From positions 173,304 to 237,303 of the forward strand of contig NZ_JAJSOK010000004.1 of NCBI RefSeq assembly GCF_021283305.1: a DNA stretch of 64,000 bases, in the 5' to 3' direction. The first letter of the stretch is position 1. Each line of letters opens with the position of its first letter. Made by a program: the position numbers and the translations under genes. The notes below the pieces were generated by a model that was given only the letters and a program-made list of their open reading frames with translations, was not told where the DNA came from and ran no database searches. Of the stretch, positions 52,547 through 62,630 are shown piece after piece. This DNA comes from Pseudonocardia kujensis (GTDB lineage: Bacteria > Actinomycetota > Actinomycetes > Mycobacteriales > Pseudonocardiaceae).

Positions 52547-53620
52547 TCACGACAGTGGCGGCTGGGGCACGACGTTACGGCGGTCCTTGAGCCGTTTCGG
52601 CCAGTAGTGCTGCACGGCGGCGTTGAAGTGGGCGCCCAGGACGATGGCGAACCCGATGAAGAACGCGGCGAGCAGGAAGGCGATCGGGGCGGCGAGGGCG
52701 CCGTAGGTGTAGCCCGTGGTGGTCAGCCAGCTGATGTAGACCCGCAGCCCGGTGACCCCGGCCAGGAACACCACGGCCGCGAGCAGCGCGCCCGGCAGCC
52801 CGCGGTGCCAGGGCGGTTTGGCGGGGAGGGCGAGCTTGTAGAGCGTGGTCAGCGCGAAGACCAGCACGAACCCGAGCACCGGGTAGTACAGCCAGCCGAT
52901 CAACGTGACCGCCGGGTCCTGCCACGACGCCGGGAGCAGCTTGGGCACCCGGTCCGGCCCGAGGGCCAGCAGCGGCAGGGAGACGATCCCGCCGACCAGC
53001 GCCACGAGGTACATCAGGAGCGCCAGGATCCGCTGCCAGACCGGGTTGCGGACCCCGTACTGGTCGTGCGCGCGCGTGATCGCGTCGACGAACGACGACA
53101 TGGCCGACGACCCCGACCACAGCGAGATCACGAAGCCCAGTGACACCAGCTCGCTGCGGCCCGTGGTGAGCAGCGTCGAGACGGTCGGCGCGATGATCTC
53201 GTCGACGACGTTGCGGCTGAAGACCGTGGACGCGCCGCGCAGGATCTGCTGCTCCGCCAGGCCGATCGTGTCGGGGCCGAACCAGCCGCCGATGTAGCCG
53301 AGACTGCCCAGCAGCCCCAGGAGCAGCGGCGGCAGCGACAGCGTCTGCCAGAAGGCGGCGGCGGCGGACTCGCTGAAGATGTTGTCGTCCCAGGCGCGGA
53401 CGAGGGTCCGCTTCACCAGCACCCACGTGCCGTGCCGGCCGTAGGGCCGCGGCTCCCCGTCGGCGGTGAGCCGGACGGTCGGGGTCTCGGGCGGGGCGGG
53501 CCGGGTCGGCCGGGTGACGGCGCCGGACGAGCCCGCGTCCGCCGGGCTCCCGTCCGGGCGGGGGGCCTCGCCGGGATGCGCCTGCGCGCGCTCCCGGGCC
53601 CGGCCCGCCACGTCCGTCAC
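52547..53620 (-). CDS. YihY/BrkB-family membrane protein
   Basis: A 357-residue protein with a disordered 60-residue N-terminus and about six helices. Typical YihY segments are RAWDDNIFSESAAAAFWQTL, LGFVISLWSGSSAMSSFVDAI, and the late GAHFNAAVQHYWPKR. The family was once called tRNA-processing RNase BN in error; its function is unknown, perhaps transport. The GTG at 53620 is the first start; a shorter one is possible after the unconserved leader. Confidence 0.85.
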   Translation of the reverse strand: MTDVAGRARERAQAHPGEAPRPDGSPADAGSSGAVTRPTRPAPPETPTVRLTADGEPRPYGRHGTWVLVKRTLVRAWDDNIFSESAAAAFWQTLSLPPLLLGLLGSLGYIGGWFGPDTIGLAEQQILRGASTVFSRNVVDEIIAPTVSTLLTTGRSELVSLGFVISLWSGSSAMSSFVDAITRAHDQYGVRNPVWQRILALLMYLVALVGGIVSLPLLALGPDRVPKLLPASWQDPAVTLIGWLYYPVLGFVLVFALTTLYKLALPAKPPWHRGLPGALLAAVVFLAGVTGLRVYISWLTTTGYTYGALAAPIAFLLAAFFIGFAIVLGAHFNAAVQHYWPKRLKDRRNVVPQPPLS

Positions 53621-53714
53621 GCCCCCAGCATGCGCCGACCTGCGCCGTCTGTCTCGTCCGGGGCCCGGCGCGTCCGGGGGCGCCTCCGGTGACGGCGGTG
53701 GCCCGGACCGGGCC

Positions 53715-54698
53715 TCAGCCCAGCAGGTCGAGGATCTCCTGCGCCGCGAGCGTCGGCGTGAGCTCCCCGGTGCGGACCTCCTCGGTCAGCCCGGGCAGGC
53801 GTTCCTTCACCCCGGGGTCGCCGGTCAGCCGGTCCATCAGCTGGTCGCGGACCATCGCCCACATCCACTCGACCTGCTGGTCGGCCCGGCGCGAGGCGAG
53901 CTCGCCGGCCTTCTCCAGCGCGGCGCGGTGTTCGAGGACCGTGCCCCAGACCTTGTCGAGCCCCTTACCGGTCTGCGCGCTGCAGGACAGCACCTTCGGC
54001 CGCCAGTGCTCGCTCGAGGGCGCCGTCATGTGCAGGGCACCGGCGAGGTCGCGGGCCGCGGCCCTCGCCTCCCGCTCGTGCGGACCGTCGGCCTTGTTCA
54101 CCGCGACGACGTCGGCCAGCTCCAGGATGCCCTTCTTGATCCCCTGCAGCTGGTCGCCGGTGCGGGCGATGGTGAGGAACAGGAAGGTGTCGACCATCCC
54201 GGCCACGGTGACCTCGGACTGCCCGACGCCGACCGTCTCGACCAGCACGACGTCGTAGCCCGCCGCCTCCATCAGCACCATCGTCTCGCGGGTGCGCCGG
54301 GCGACCCCGCCGAGCGTGCCGGCGCTCGGCGAGGGCCGGATGAAGGCGTTGTCGTCGACGGCGAGGGCGGCCATCCGGGTCTTGTCGCCCAGGATCGACC
54401 CCTTCGTCCGGGTGGACGACGGGTCGACGGCCAGGACGGCGACCTTGTGCCCCTCCCCCGTCAGGCGGGTGCCGAGCGCCTCGATGAAGGTCGACTTCCC
54501 GACCCCGGGCACGCCGGAGATCCCGACCCGGGTCGCGCCGCCGGCGTGCGGCTGCAGCTCCAGGAGCAGCTGCTGGGCCGCCTGCCGGTGGTCGGCGCGG
54601 TTCGACTCGACGAGCGTGATCGCGCGGGCCAGGACCGTGCGGTTGCCGTCGAGCACGCCCTTGGCGAGCGTCGGGACGTCCGGCGGCTTCGGGGGCAT
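53715..54698 (-). CDS. meaB: Methylmalonyl-CoA mutase-associated GTPase MeaB
   Basis: A 327-residue G3E GTPase that guards cobalamin loading of the mutase and ejects damaged cofactor. The P-loop is VGISGVPGVGKSTFIEALG, the Mg-site VLAVDPSSTRTKGSILGDK, then VVLVETVGVGQSEV and the base-recognition VVAVNKADG. The C-terminal helix forms the dimer. The ATG at 54698 overlaps the mutB stop by one base (TGATG), so it is the last gene of the mutA-mutB-meaB operon. Confidence 0.95.
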   Translation of the reverse strand: MPPKPPDVPTLAKGVLDGNRTVLARAITLVESNRADHRQAAQQLLLELQPHAGGATRVGISGVPGVGKSTFIEALGTRLTGEGHKVAVLAVDPSSTRTKGSILGDKTRMAALAVDDNAFIRPSPSAGTLGGVARRTRETMVLMEAAGYDVVLVETVGVGQSEVTVAGMVDTFLFLTIARTGDQLQGIKKGILELADVVAVNKADGPHEREARAAARDLAGALHMTAPSSEHWRPKVLSCSAQTGKGLDKVWGTVLEHRAALEKAGELASRRADQQVEWMWAMVRDQLMDRLTGDPGVKERLPGLTEEVRTGELTPTLAAQEILDLLG

Positions 54699-56899
54699 CA
54701 GTCGCCGTGCTCCGACCCGGCCGCCGCGTGCTCCCCGTGACCCAGCGCGGCCGACAGCTTGCCCAGCAGCTCCACGGCCGACTCCGCGATCACGGTGCCG
54801 GGCGGGAACACCGCCGCGGCGCCCATGTCGATCAGCTGCGGCACGTCGGCCGGCGGGATCACGCCACCCACGACGACCATGATGTCCTCGCGGCCCAGCT
54901 TCGCCAGCTCCTCCTTCAGCTCGGGCACCAGCGTGAGGTGCCCGGCGGCGAGCGAGCTGGCCCCGACCACGTGGACGTCGGCCTCGACGGCCTGCCGCGC
55001 CACCTCGGCCGGAGTCTGGAACAGCGGGCCCACGTCGACGTCGAAGCCCAGGTCGGCGAACGCCGTCGCGATCACCTTCTGGCCGCGGTCGTGCCCGTCC
55101 TGGCCCATCTTGGCGACGAGGATGCGGGGCTGGCGGCCCTCCTCCTCGGCGAACTCGCCGACGAGCTCGCGGGCACGGGTGATCGCCGGGCTGGCCCCGG
55201 CCTCCTCTGAGTACACGCCGGAGATGATCCTGATCTGGCCGGAGTGCCGCCCGAACACCTTCTCCAGCGCGTCGGAGATCTCGCCGACCGTGGCCTTGGC
55301 GCGGGCGGCGTCCACGGCCAGGGCCAGCAGGTTCTGGTCGAAGCTCCGTTCCGACCCGTCCGCGATGGCGGCGGCCGAGTCGGTCAGGGCCTTCAGCGCC
55401 GCGTCGACCTCGCGGGAGTCCCGCTCGGCGCGCAGCCGTTCGAGCTTCTCGATCTGCTCGCGGCGCACCTGCGCGTTGTCGACCTTCAGGACCTCCACGA
55501 CCTCGTCCGAGTCGACCACGTACTTGTTCACGCCGATCACCGGCTGGCGGCCGGAGTCGATCCGGGCCTGGGTGCGGGCCGCGGCCTCCTCGACGCGCAG
55601 CTTCGGGATGCCGGCGTCGATCGCCCGGGCCATGCCGCCGGCCTTCTCGACCTCGGCGATGTGCCCCCACGCCCGGCGGGCCAGGTCGTAGGTGAGCTTC
55701 TCGACGTAGTACGAGCCGCCCCACGGGTCGATGACCTTCGTGGTGCCGGACTCCTGCTGCAGCAGCAGCTGGGTGTTGCGGGCGATCCGCGCCGAGAAGT
55801 CGGTGGGCAGCGCCAGCGCCTCGTCGAGCGAGTTGGTGTGCAACGACTGGGTGTGCCCCTGGGTCGCCGCCATCGCCTCGACACAGGTGCGGACGACGTT
55901 GTTGTAGACGTCCTGCGCCGCCAGCGACCAGCCCGACGTCTGCGAGTGGGTGCGCAGGGACAGCGACTTCGGGTTCTTCGGCGAGAACTGGTTCACGAGC
56001 TTCGACCAGAGCAGGCGCGCGGCCCGCATCTTGGCGACCTCCATGAAGAAGTTCATGCCGATCGCCCAGAAGAAGCTCAGCCGCGGGGCGAACTTGTCCA
56101 CGTCGAGACCGGCGTCGATGCCCGCGCGCAGGTACTCCACGCCGTCGGCCAGGGTGTAGGCCAGCTCGAGGTCGTTGGTCGCCCCGGCCTCCTGGATGTG
56201 GTACCCGGAGATCGAGATCGAGTTGAACTTCGGCATCTTGCGGCTCGTGTAGCCGAAGATGTCCGAGATGATCCGCATGCTCGGCTGCGGCGGGTAGATG
56301 TAGGTGTTGCGGACCATGAACTCCTTGAGGATGTCGTTCTGGATGGTCCCCGCGAGCTGCTCCGGCTTCACCCCCTGCTCCTCCGCCGCGACGATGTAGA
56401 GGGCGAGCACCGGGAGCACCGCGCCGTTCATCGTCATGGACACGGACATCTTGTCCAGCGGGATGCCGTCGAACAGCTGCCGCATGTCGTAGATGGAGTC
56501 GATCGCGACGCCCGCCATGCCGACGTCGCCGCCCACGCGCGGGTGGTCCGAGTCGTAGCCGCGGTGCGTGGCCAGGTCGAAGGCGATCGACAGGCCCTTC
56601 TGCCCGGCCGCGAGGTTGCGGCGGTAGAAGGCGTTGGACTCGGTGGCGGTGGAGAACCCCGCGTACTGGCGGATCGTCCACGGCTGGCTGGCGTACATCG
56701 TCGGGTACGGCCCGCGCAGGTACGGCGTGATGCCCGGGTAGGTGCGCAGGAAGTCCAGGCCCTCGGTGTCCGCCGCGCTGTAGAACGGCTTGACCTCGAT
56801 GCCCTCGGGGGCCTCCCAGGCCTGCGGACCGCCGGCCCAGTCGGTGGCGGCCGCCGCGTCGGACGCGAGGTCGATCTTCGTGAAGTCCGGGATCGTCAC
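54698..56899 (-). CDS. mutB: Methylmalonyl-CoA mutase large (catalytic) subunit
   Basis: A 733-residue adenosylcobalamin enzyme interconverting succinyl-CoA and (R)-methylmalonyl-CoA. The TIM barrel includes [37 protein letters not shown] and [11 protein letters not shown]. The C-terminal B12 domain carries the base-off cobalt-ligand motif [13 protein letters not shown], then [18 protein letters not shown] and [11 protein letters not shown]. The GTG at 56899 follows GGAGGG and overlaps the mutA stop (GTGA). An epimerase gene is not nearby. Confidence 0.96.
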   Translation of the reverse strand: MTIPDFTKIDLASDAAAATDWAGGPQAWEAPEGIEVKPFYSAADTEGLDFLRTYPGITPYLRGPYPTMYASQPWTIRQYAGFSTATESNAFYRRNLAAGQKGLSIAFDLATHRGYDSDHPRVGGDVGMAGVAIDSIYDMRQLFDGIPLDKMSVSMTMNGAVLPVLALYIVAAEEQGVKPEQLAGTIQNDILKEFMVRNTYIYPPQPSMRIISDIFGYTSRKMPKFNSISISGYHIQEAGATNDLELAYTLADGVEYLRAGIDAGLDVDKFAPRLSFFWAIGMNFFMEVAKMRAARLLWSKLVNQFSPKNPKSLSLRTHSQTSGWSLAAQDVYNNVVRTCVEAMAATQGHTQSLHTNSLDEALALPTDFSARIARNTQLLLQQESGTTKVIDPWGGSYYVEKLTYDLARRAWGHIAEVEKAGGMARAIDAGIPKLRVEEAAARTQARIDSGRQPVIGVNKYVVDSDEVVEVLKVDNAQVRREQIEKLERLRAERDSREVDAALKALTDSAAAIADGSERSFDQNLLALAVDAARAKATVGEISDALEKVFGRHSGQIRIISGVYSEEAGASPAITRARELVGEFAEEEGRQPRILVAKMGQDGHDRGQKVIATAFADLGFDVDVGPLFQTPAEVARQAVEADVHVVGASSLAAGHLTLVPELKEELAKLGREDIMVVVGGVIPPADVPQLIDMGAAAVFPPGTVIAESAVELLGKLSAALGHGEHAAAGSEHGD

Positions 56900-58842
56900 T
56901 TCGAACCCTCCAGGGCGGAGTAGACGTCGTCGATGACGGCCAGGGCGTCGCACCCGGCGAACAGGTACCCGTCGACGCCGTCGTAGGAACCCCCAGGAGA
57001 GGAGGGCTTGCCCGCCAGCAGGATGCGGGCGGCGCCGGCCTCGCGCAGCGCGGCGGCGGTGGCCTCGGCCCGCTCGCCGTACAGCGCATCGGTGGAGCAG
57101 AGCACGGCGACCGCCGAGCCCGACTTGCGGAAGGCCTCGGCGACCTCCTCGGGCGTCTCGGTCGGACCGGCCTCCGGCCCGGCGATCCCGCCGGCCTGCA
57201 GCAGGTTGCGCGCGAAGCCTGCGCGCGTGGTGTACGCCGCCAGCGGGCCGAGCGTGGCGAGGAACGCGGCCGGCCGGGCACCGGTCTCGGCCAGGATCGC
57301 GTCCGAGCGGTCCCGGTACGCCTCGTAGGCCGCCGCGGGCCGGTACAGCGGCAGGCCGCCGCGCGCCACCGGCTCGGGCAGCGGGGTGCGCTCGACCGGC
57401 TTCTCGTCGAGGTCCGGGAACTCGCTGACGCCGGTGAGGGGGGTCCGCCGGGTGGCGACGCCCTTCTCCCGCTTCGAGCGGACCTCCTCCACCTCGCCCG
57501 CGAGCAGGCCCGAGTCGAGGGCGGCGACGGCACCGCCCGCAGCCTCGAGCTCCTGGAAGAAGGCCCAGCCGGCGCGGGCCAGGTCGTCCGTGAGGTGCTC
57601 GACGTACCAGGAGCCGCCGCCCGGGTCGATCACCCGGGACAGGTGCGACTCCTCGATCAGCAGCGACTGGGTGTTGCGCGCGATGCGCCGGGAGAAGGCC
57701 TCGGCCTCCCCGATGGCGATGTCGAAGGGCGGTACGGTCACGGCGTCGGCGCCGCCGACGCCGGCGGCGAACCCGGCGACCGTGCCGCGCAGCATGTTCA
57801 CCCACGGGTCGCGCTTGCTGAACAGCGTCGGCGAGACGACGGCGTGCTGCGCCTGACCCGGGCCGTCCGCACCGGACGCCTCGAGGACCCGACCCCACAG
57901 CCGGCGGGCGGCGCGGAGCTTGGCGATGGTCGGGAACTGCTCGGCGGTGGCCGAGTAGCGGAACTCCAGCAGGCGGGCGGCGTCGGCGACGGTGAGCCCG
58001 GCGTCGGTGAGGGCGCGCAGGTAGGCCACGCCCGCGGCCAGCGAGAAGCCGAGCTCCTGGGCCTCGGACCCGCCGGCCTCCTGGACCGGGGTGGCGTCGA
58101 CGACCACGGCCCGCACCTGCGGGTACTCCCCCGCCACCCGGGTGGCGAGCGGAACCACCGACTCGACGGCCGGGCCGGATCCGGCCCGGGCGCGCAGCCC
58201 GATCGGGTCGAGCCCCAGGGTGCCAAGCAGGGCGTCCTTCGCGACGCCGCGCTCCTCGGCCAGGCCCAGGAACGCCTCCGCGGCCTCCTCGGCCGACTCC
58301 CCCGCGTCGAGCACGACGGGGGCGAGGTCGAGCATGACACCCTCGAGCGCGGCCCCCAGCTCGGCGACCGGCACCCCGCCGGCGCCGACGGCGAGCCAGA
58401 CCGAGGAGACGCCGTTCTCCAGGTCGGCCAGCAGCGCGTCGTGCACCGCCGCCGCGGAGGGCGCGGCATGGTGCTGGCGCACGTCCCACCCCGCGGGCAC
58501 GTGCCCGCCGGCGCGGGAGCCGCGCACGAAGGGCAGCGCGCCGGGGACGCCGGTCGCGGGCAGGTCCGCGACGTCGTCCGCGGTGTAGAGCGGCTGGACG
58601 CGCAGGCCGTCGGCGGTGTCCCAGGCGAGCTTCTCGACGCCCGCGCCGAGGGGCGCGTCCTCGCCGATCCGCCCCGACTTGCGGACGACGCCGTCGACCG
58701 CCGCCGCCCACTGGTCGCGGGTCGCGTCCTCGAACTCCGCCGCGAGCACCAGGTGCGCCGGCGGCTCGGGCGCGTTCTCGCTGAGCTCCTGCTCGTCCAC
58801 CTGGTCGGTCGGGGCGTCCTGCGGTGCCCTGCCTGATGTCAT
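56896..58842 (-). CDS. mutA: Methylmalonyl-CoA mutase small subunit
   Basis: A 648-residue partner of MutB with a barrel that resembles it: [39 protein letters not shown] and [17 protein letters not shown]. Its C-terminal domain (about 540-648) lacks the DxHxxG cobalt motif, as usual for the non-catalytic subunit. The first 35 residues are acidic and unconserved. The ATG at 58842 is first in the operon; about 140 bp of noncoding DNA separates it from the Rieske gene. Confidence 0.94.
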   Translation of the reverse strand: MTSGRAPQDAPTDQVDEQELSENAPEPPAHLVLAAEFEDATRDQWAAAVDGVVRKSGRIGEDAPLGAGVEKLAWDTADGLRVQPLYTADDVADLPATGVPGALPFVRGSRAGGHVPAGWDVRQHHAAPSAAAVHDALLADLENGVSSVWLAVGAGGVPVAELGAALEGVMLDLAPVVLDAGESAEEAAEAFLGLAEERGVAKDALLGTLGLDPIGLRARAGSGPAVESVVPLATRVAGEYPQVRAVVVDATPVQEAGGSEAQELGFSLAAGVAYLRALTDAGLTVADAARLLEFRYSATAEQFPTIAKLRAARRLWGRVLEASGADGPGQAQHAVVSPTLFSKRDPWVNMLRGTVAGFAAGVGGADAVTVPPFDIAIGEAEAFSRRIARNTQSLLIEESHLSRVIDPGGGSWYVEHLTDDLARAGWAFFQELEAAGGAVAALDSGLLAGEVEEVRSKREKGVATRRTPLTGVSEFPDLDEKPVERTPLPEPVARGGLPLYRPAAAYEAYRDRSDAILAETGARPAAFLATLGPLAAYTTRAGFARNLLQAGGIAGPEAGPTETPEEVAEAFRKSGSAVAVLCSTDALYGERAEATAAALREAGAARILLAGKPSSPGGSYDGVDGYLFAGCDALAVIDDVYSALEGSK

Positions 58843-58981
58843 CCGCGCAACTCCTCACCCACCCCGGCGAGCGCACACGCCGTGGTGCGTCGTCGCTACG
58901 CGGGGTTGTGCGGAGTCTAGTGAGCGCACCCAGTCACGGTCAGCCGTGACCGTCGTGATCTGGACCTCTGATCGCGCCTGT

Positions 58982-59449
58982 TCAGGCCAGGGTGACGGCG
59001 TCGCCCGACACGGTGACGGCCTTCTCGGGCAACGGCTTCTTCGCAGGTCCCTCGGTCGGGGCGCCGTCGGTCACGGAGAAGGCGCTGCCGTGGCAGGGGC
59101 ACACGATCGAGCCGTCCGCGACGGACGTCACCTCGCAGCCCTGGTGGGTGCACGTCGTCGAGAAGGCCCTGAACAGGCCGGCGGTCGGTTGGGTCACGAC
59201 GACCTGCTGCGCGGCCAGGATCACGCCGCCGCCGACGGGCACCTCGGCCGTCTTCACGAGCGGAGCCGGCGCACCGCCGGGCTGCGGTGCGGCGGTGCCG
59301 CCCGCAGGCGGCGCGGCCTCGGGCTTCGGCCCCGCCGAGTAGGTGGCGCAGCCGGCGAGCGCGGCGCACCCGGCGGCGCAGGTGCCGGCGAGGACGGTCC
59401 TGCGGTTCAGCAGGGCGGCGGTGGTCAGGAGGGAGGAGCGGGCGCTCAT
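58982..59449 (-). CDS. Rieske [2Fe-2S] lipoprotein, Tat/lipobox signal
   Basis: A 155-residue exported iron-sulfur protein. The start has twin arginines ([13 protein letters not shown]) and a lipobox LAGC, so it is probably a Tat-exported lipoprotein. A Pro/Gly/Ala linker (about 35-65) leads to the Rieske domain with CTHQGC and CPCHGSAF ligands. It lies 14 bp after the DUF6529 gene stop and is third in the operon driven by the ECF-type promoter at 61191-61218. It could pass electrons between the membrane partner and an outside acceptor. GGAGA precedes the ATG. Confidence 0.88.
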   Translation of the reverse strand: MSARSSLLTTAALLNRRTVLAGTCAAGCAALAGCATYSAGPKPEAAPPAGGTAAPQPGGAPAPLVKTAEVPVGGGVILAAQQVVVTQPTAGLFRAFSTTCTHQGCEVTSVADGSIVCPCHGSAFSVTDGAPTEGPAKKPLPEKAVTVSGDAVTLA

Positions 59450-59463
59450 GGTGGTCTCCGGGA

Positions 59464-60534
59464 TCAGAAGGTCAGGCCCTTGGTGGTGAAGAACCACACC
59501 GAGGACGTGAGGAACAGGCCGGTCAGCACGGTGAACACCAGGCCGCCGAGGACGGGCAGGGCCCAGCGCGGGGCGTCGCCCCGGGGCAGGACGAGCATCT
59601 TGGCGGCGAACGCGCCGTAGAAGAAGCAGCCGAGCAGCGAGTGCACGAGCACGCGGAGGTTCGCCTCGGAGAAGCCGAGCGCGTAGAGACAGTGCACCGC
59701 GACCGGGATGGTCACCAGCACGGCGAGGCGGCCGGCCCAGCGGTGCACGGTGGCCGTCCGCGGGCCGGCGGGGCGGTTCCGCCCGATCCGGCCGTACATC
59801 CGCATCGAGGTCCACAGCTGCACCAGGACCAGCACGAACGCGGCCGCCGTCAGCCAGCTCTTCGCCGCGAGGCCGCTGGAGAAGCCGGCCAGGTTGATCG
59901 CGGTGCCGGTGCCCTCGTGGACGCGGGCGTACACGCCGAGCCCGACGGAGATCGCCACGCCGACGACGACCGGGACCAGCAGGGCGGCGAGTCGGGTGCC
60001 CGAGCGGCCGGGGGCGTCGACGACGTCCGGGCCGTCGAGGGAGCCCTCCCCGGCCGGGTCGGGCGCGCCGGTGTCGAGCCCGCCGGACCCGTCGAAGCCC
60101 CCGAACCGGTCGAACTCGTCGAGCCCGTCGGTCCCGTCGTCGTAGTCGGGCCGGTCCCAGGAGCGGTCGCCCCAGGTGGGGTCGGCCCAGGCCGAGTCGG
60201 CCCGGGTGGGGTCGGCCCAAGTGGGGTCGGCCCTGGCGTGGTCGGCCCATGGGTCGGCCCAGGCGTGCTCGGCACTGTCGTCGCGGCCGGCCCGGGCGGG
60301 CACGGCGGCGAAGATCGAGGTGGTGGCCTCCTGCATCCCGGCGTCCGGGTGCGCCGGGACGATCGGGAGATTCGGGTTCGTCGGCGGGTCGAGTCGGCCC
60401 GGGTCGTACTCCGGCCGGTAGCCGGTGTCGGCCCTGCCGAACCCGTCGGCCGGGGCGACCGGTTCGGCATGGTCGTGGTCGGTGCCGTTCTCGGGGTCGT
60501 ACCCGAGGTCGGCGGTGCGCGGGGAGCGGCTCAC
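59464..60534 (-). CDS. DUF6529-like membrane protein with WADP-repeat N-terminal tail
   Basis: A 356-residue protein. The first 180 residues are an acidic, proline-rich cytoplasmic tail with about six WADP/RADP-type repeats ([18 protein letters not shown] and similar). The C-terminal 180 residues hold five helices, with histidines in [20 protein letters not shown] and LVHSLLGC that could ligate heme as in cytochrome b561/ferric-reductase-like proteins. I recall the family as DUF6529, function unknown. The GTG at 60534 follows GGAGGA. Middle gene of the three-gene operon. Confidence 0.75.
   Translation of the reverse strand: MSRSPRTADLGYDPENGTDHDHAEPVAPADGFGRADTGYRPEYDPGRLDPPTNPNLPIVPAHPDAGMQEATTSIFAAVPARAGRDDSAEHAWADPWADHARADPTWADPTRADSAWADPTWGDRSWDRPDYDDGTDGLDEFDRFGGFDGSGGLDTGAPDPAGEGSLDGPDVVDAPGRSGTRLAALLVPVVVGVAISVGLGVYARVHEGTGTAINLAGFSSGLAAKSWLTAAAFVLVLVQLWTSMRMYGRIGRNRPAGPRTATVHRWAGRLAVLVTIPVAVHCLYALGFSEANLRVLVHSLLGCFFYGAFAAKMLVLPRGDAPRWALPVLGGLVFTVLTGLFLTSSVWFFTTKGLTF
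60160..60265 (-). repeat. Degenerate 12-15 bp repeats encoding WADP motifs
   Basis: The phrase GGTCGGCCCA and its variants (GGTGGGGTCGGCCCA, GTGGGGTCGGCCC) recur six to eight times here on the forward strand; read in reverse they encode the Trp-Ala-Asp-Pro repeats in the tail of the DUF6529-like protein. The unit length varies, so copy number may change by slippage. Confidence 0.7.
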
Positions 60535-60557
60535 GGGGTCCTCCGGGGGATCGGGGG

Positions 60558-61154
60558 TCAGGCAGTGCCGAGCTTCTTCAGGACGGTCCGGTCGGTGGCC
60601 GCTCCGGCGGGCGTGTCCTCGGGCTGCGCCGAGAAGGGCCAGCTCCGGTCGCCGACGGCGACGGTGCCGAACACGGCCTGGTCGGTCGCGTCGGCCGTCA
60701 GATCGCCGTCGACGCCGCTGAGCTGCAGCTTCCCGCCGTTGACGGTGCCCTCGAACCAGGACTCGACCTTCTTGCCGTCGCACACGTAGGCGACGACCTT
60801 GTCCCCCTCGACCCCCATCGCGACGGTCACCTCGTTGCCGGCGGAGCGGCCGGCGAAGGCGGCGTCGGAGACGGCGGGGGTGGCCTGCCGGGTCCCCTGC
60901 TGCTGTATCCCCTGCTGCCGGGTCCCCTGGGGTGCCGCGGCCTCCGGGGCGGCGGCCCGGACCTGGGGGGCCTGTGCGGTGGGGGCCCCGGCGGGGGCGC
61001 CGTACCCGTCGGCGCCCGTGGAACCGGACTGCGCGGTCGTGGTCACGGCGGGCTCGTCGTCGGGACCGCCGGCCAGGACCGTGTTCACGGCGAACACCGC
61101 CAGGCCGACCGCCAGCACGGCGAGCAGCGTCAGCATCGGGCCGCGTGTCCTCAT
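60558..61154 (-). CDS. Membrane-anchored extracytoplasmic protein
   Basis: A 198-residue protein with an N-terminal membrane anchor ([22 protein letters not shown]), a Gln/Ala/Pro-rich linker containing [13 protein letters not shown] repeats, and a compact C-terminal domain: [20 protein letters not shown], then [19 protein letters not shown] do not recognise the domain family by function; a single Cys is present. It is the first gene downstream of the reverse ECF promoter, about 30 bp from the expected transcription start, and leads the DUF6529/Rieske operon. Confidence 0.8.
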   Translation of the reverse strand: MRTRGPMLTLLAVLAVGLAVFAVNTVLAGGPDDEPAVTTTAQSGSTGADGYGAPAGAPTAQAPQVRAAAPEAAAPQGTRQQGIQQQGTRQATPAVSDAAFAGRSAGNEVTVAMGVEGDKVVAYVCDGKKVESWFEGTVNGGKLQLSGVDGDLTADATDQAVFGTVAVGDRSWPFSAQPEDTPAGAATDRTVLKKLGTA

Positions 61155-61190
61155 CGGATCACCTCGTTCGTGGGGGAGCGTTCACCGAGG

Positions 61191-61218
61191 GACACGGGCG
61201 CGGGCGTGGAGCGGTTCA
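61191..61218 (-). promoter_or_regulatory. ECF (SigL-type) promoter, reverse strand: TGAACC-N16-CGTGTC
   Basis: On the reverse strand TGAACC (61218-61213), 16 bp, CGTGTC (61196-61191) fits exactly the M. tuberculosis SigL consensus TGAACC-N16-CGTgtr (from memory). The predicted start is about 30 bp before the ATG of the gene at 60558-61154. Confidence 0.8.
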
Positions 61219-61252
61219 CCGGTTCGGGAAAAAACCGGGAGGAAGATCGCGG

Positions 61253-61280
61253 TGAACCGTTCCCGCGGTCCGTCCGTGTC
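61253..61280 (+). promoter_or_regulatory. ECF (SigL-type) promoter, forward strand: TGAACC-N16-CGTGTC
   Basis: TGAACC (61253-61258), 16 bp, CGTGTC (61275-61280) is identical in both hexamers and spacing to the reverse-strand promoter 35 bp away. It points to the sigma/anti-sigma operon, with about 105 bp of leader. This suggests autoregulation by the sigma factor at 61393. Confidence 0.8.
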
Positions 61281-61392
61281 GTCGACGTGGACTTCGCTAC
61301 CCTCACCGCGCTCCGCAGGGAGACGGGACCGCCGGTGGGCCCGGCGGCCCGTTCCGCCCGCGGTGTCGTCCGTCGTCTCTCCGGGAGCGTGC

Positions 61393-61959
61393 ATGGTCGG
61401 GTCGGGTCACCGGGCGCGGGGACGCGCCCGGGAACGCAGGGGTCCCAAGGACCCGGACGAGGCGCTGATCCGCGCCGTCTACGCCGAGCACGGGCGGGCG
61501 CTGCTGGCGTTCACCACCCGGCTGCTCGGCGACCGGGCGGCGGCGGAGGACGTGGTCCAGGAGGTCCTGGTCCGCGCGTGGCAGCACTCCGACGTGCTGA
61601 CCAACGGCCGCGGCTCGGTCCGCAGCTGGCTGCTGACCGTGGCCCGCAACCTGGTGACCGACCGGGTGCGGGCCCAGCGCGCCCGGCCGTCGGAGGTCGA
61701 GGAGGACGCCGCTCCCCCGGTCCAGACGGGCGACCACGCGGACAGGGTCGTCGACGCCCTGACCGTCCTGCCCGCGTTGGAACGACTGTCACCCGACCAC
61801 CGCGACGTCCTGGCCGAGGTCTACTTCCGCGGCCGGACGCTGCCCGAGGCCGCCGAGGTGCTCGGCGTGCCGCCGGGAACGGTGAAGTCCCGCTCGTACT
61901 ACGCGCTGCGTGCCCTGCGCACGGCGCTCGGCCCGACCGTGGAAGGGGTGCCGGGATGA
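61393..61959 (+). CDS. ECF sigma factor, SigL-like
   Basis: A 188-residue ECF sigma factor. Region 2 shows LIRAVYAEHGRALLAFTTRL, RAAAEDVVQEVLVRAWQHSD and RSWLLTVARNLVTDRVRAQ. Region 4 has LPALERLSPDHRDVLAEVYF and the recognition helix LPEAAEVLGVPPGTVKSRSYY. The ATG at 61393 follows CGGGAGCG. Its stop overlaps the anti-sigma start (ATGA). Order, partner and promoter resemble the SigL-RslA pair of mycobacteria, which controls envelope redox genes; the divergent Rieske operon fits such a role. Confidence 0.92.
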   Translation: MVGSGHRARGRARERRGPKDPDEALIRAVYAEHGRALLAFTTRLLGDRAAAEDVVQEVLVRAWQHSDVLTNGRGSVRSWLLTVARNLVTDRVRAQRARPSEVEEDAAPPVQTGDHADRVVDALTVLPALERLSPDHRDVLAEVYFRGRTLPEAAEVLGVPPGTVKSRSYYALRALRTALGPTVEGVPG

Positions 61960-62630
61960 CGACCTGCGGCATCGACGGCGGCGAGCTGTCCGCGCACGTC
62001 CTGGGGCTGCTGACGCCCGAGGAGAAGGCCGCGGTCGAGGCTCATCTGGAGGGATGCGCGCAGTGCCGCGCCGAGTGGGAGGACCTGCGCGCGATGACCC
62101 GCACGCTGGACGAGCTGCCCGACGAGGCCCTGCTGGAGGGCCCGCCCGACAGCGACCTGGTGCTGCACCGGGCGCTGCGGGAGATCCGTGACGAGCGCGC
62201 CGCGGACCGCCGCCGGCGCCTGCTGACCCGCGCGGTCGCGGCGGTGGTGGTGGCCGCGGCGCTGCTCGGGGGCGGGATCGTGGCGGGCCGGGCGCTGGCC
62301 CCGTCCGCACCGGCGACGACCGTGGCGGCCGGCGCACGGACCATGCAGACGACGCAGGGCGCCGTGACGGCCGCGGTCACCGTGACCCCGGCCAACGGCT
62401 GGGTGCGGCTCGCGGCGAACGTCAAGGGGGTCCCGGCGGGCGAGCACTGCCGGCTGGTCGTGGTGGCCCGGGACGGCTCCCGGGAGATCGCCGGCGGCTG
62501 GGTGGTCCCGCCGCAGGGCGAGGCGGGCGGCGTCCATCTCGACGGCAGCGCCGGCGTCCCCGCCGACCAGGTGGCGGGCGTGGTCGTCGAGAACACCGCG
62601 GGGCAGGCCTACGCGGAGATGAAGGTCTGA
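61956..62630 (+). CDS. Zinc anti-sigma factor (RslA-like), membrane-anchored
   Basis: A 224-residue protein coupled to the sigma factor by ATGA. The N-terminal ZAS motif is HVLGLLTPEEKAAVEAHLEG followed by CAQC (H-x3-C-x2-C spacing), which binds zinc and the sigma factor. One membrane helix follows (AVAAVVVAAALLGGGIVAG, about 90-108), then an extracytoplasmic domain of about 110 residues ending YAEMKV with the pattern of RskA/RslA anti-sigma C-terminal domains. Oxidation or proteolysis would release the sigma factor. Confidence 0.92.
   Translation: MTTCGIDGGELSAHVLGLLTPEEKAAVEAHLEGCAQCRAEWEDLRAMTRTLDELPDEALLEGPPDSDLVLHRALREIRDERAADRRRRLLTRAVAAVVVAAALLGGGIVAGRALAPSAPATTVAAGARTMQTTQGAVTAAVTVTPANGWVRLAANVKGVPAGEHCRLVVVARDGSREIAGGWVVPPQGEAGGVHLDGSAGVPADQVAGVVVENTAGQAYAEMKV

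Noticed and set aside
54698..58876. A single giant protein joining the frame of mutB with the region of mutA
   Set aside because: The upstream part is a shadow of mutA in another frame; the MutB start with a ribosome site lies at 56899, and MutA is read in its own frame.
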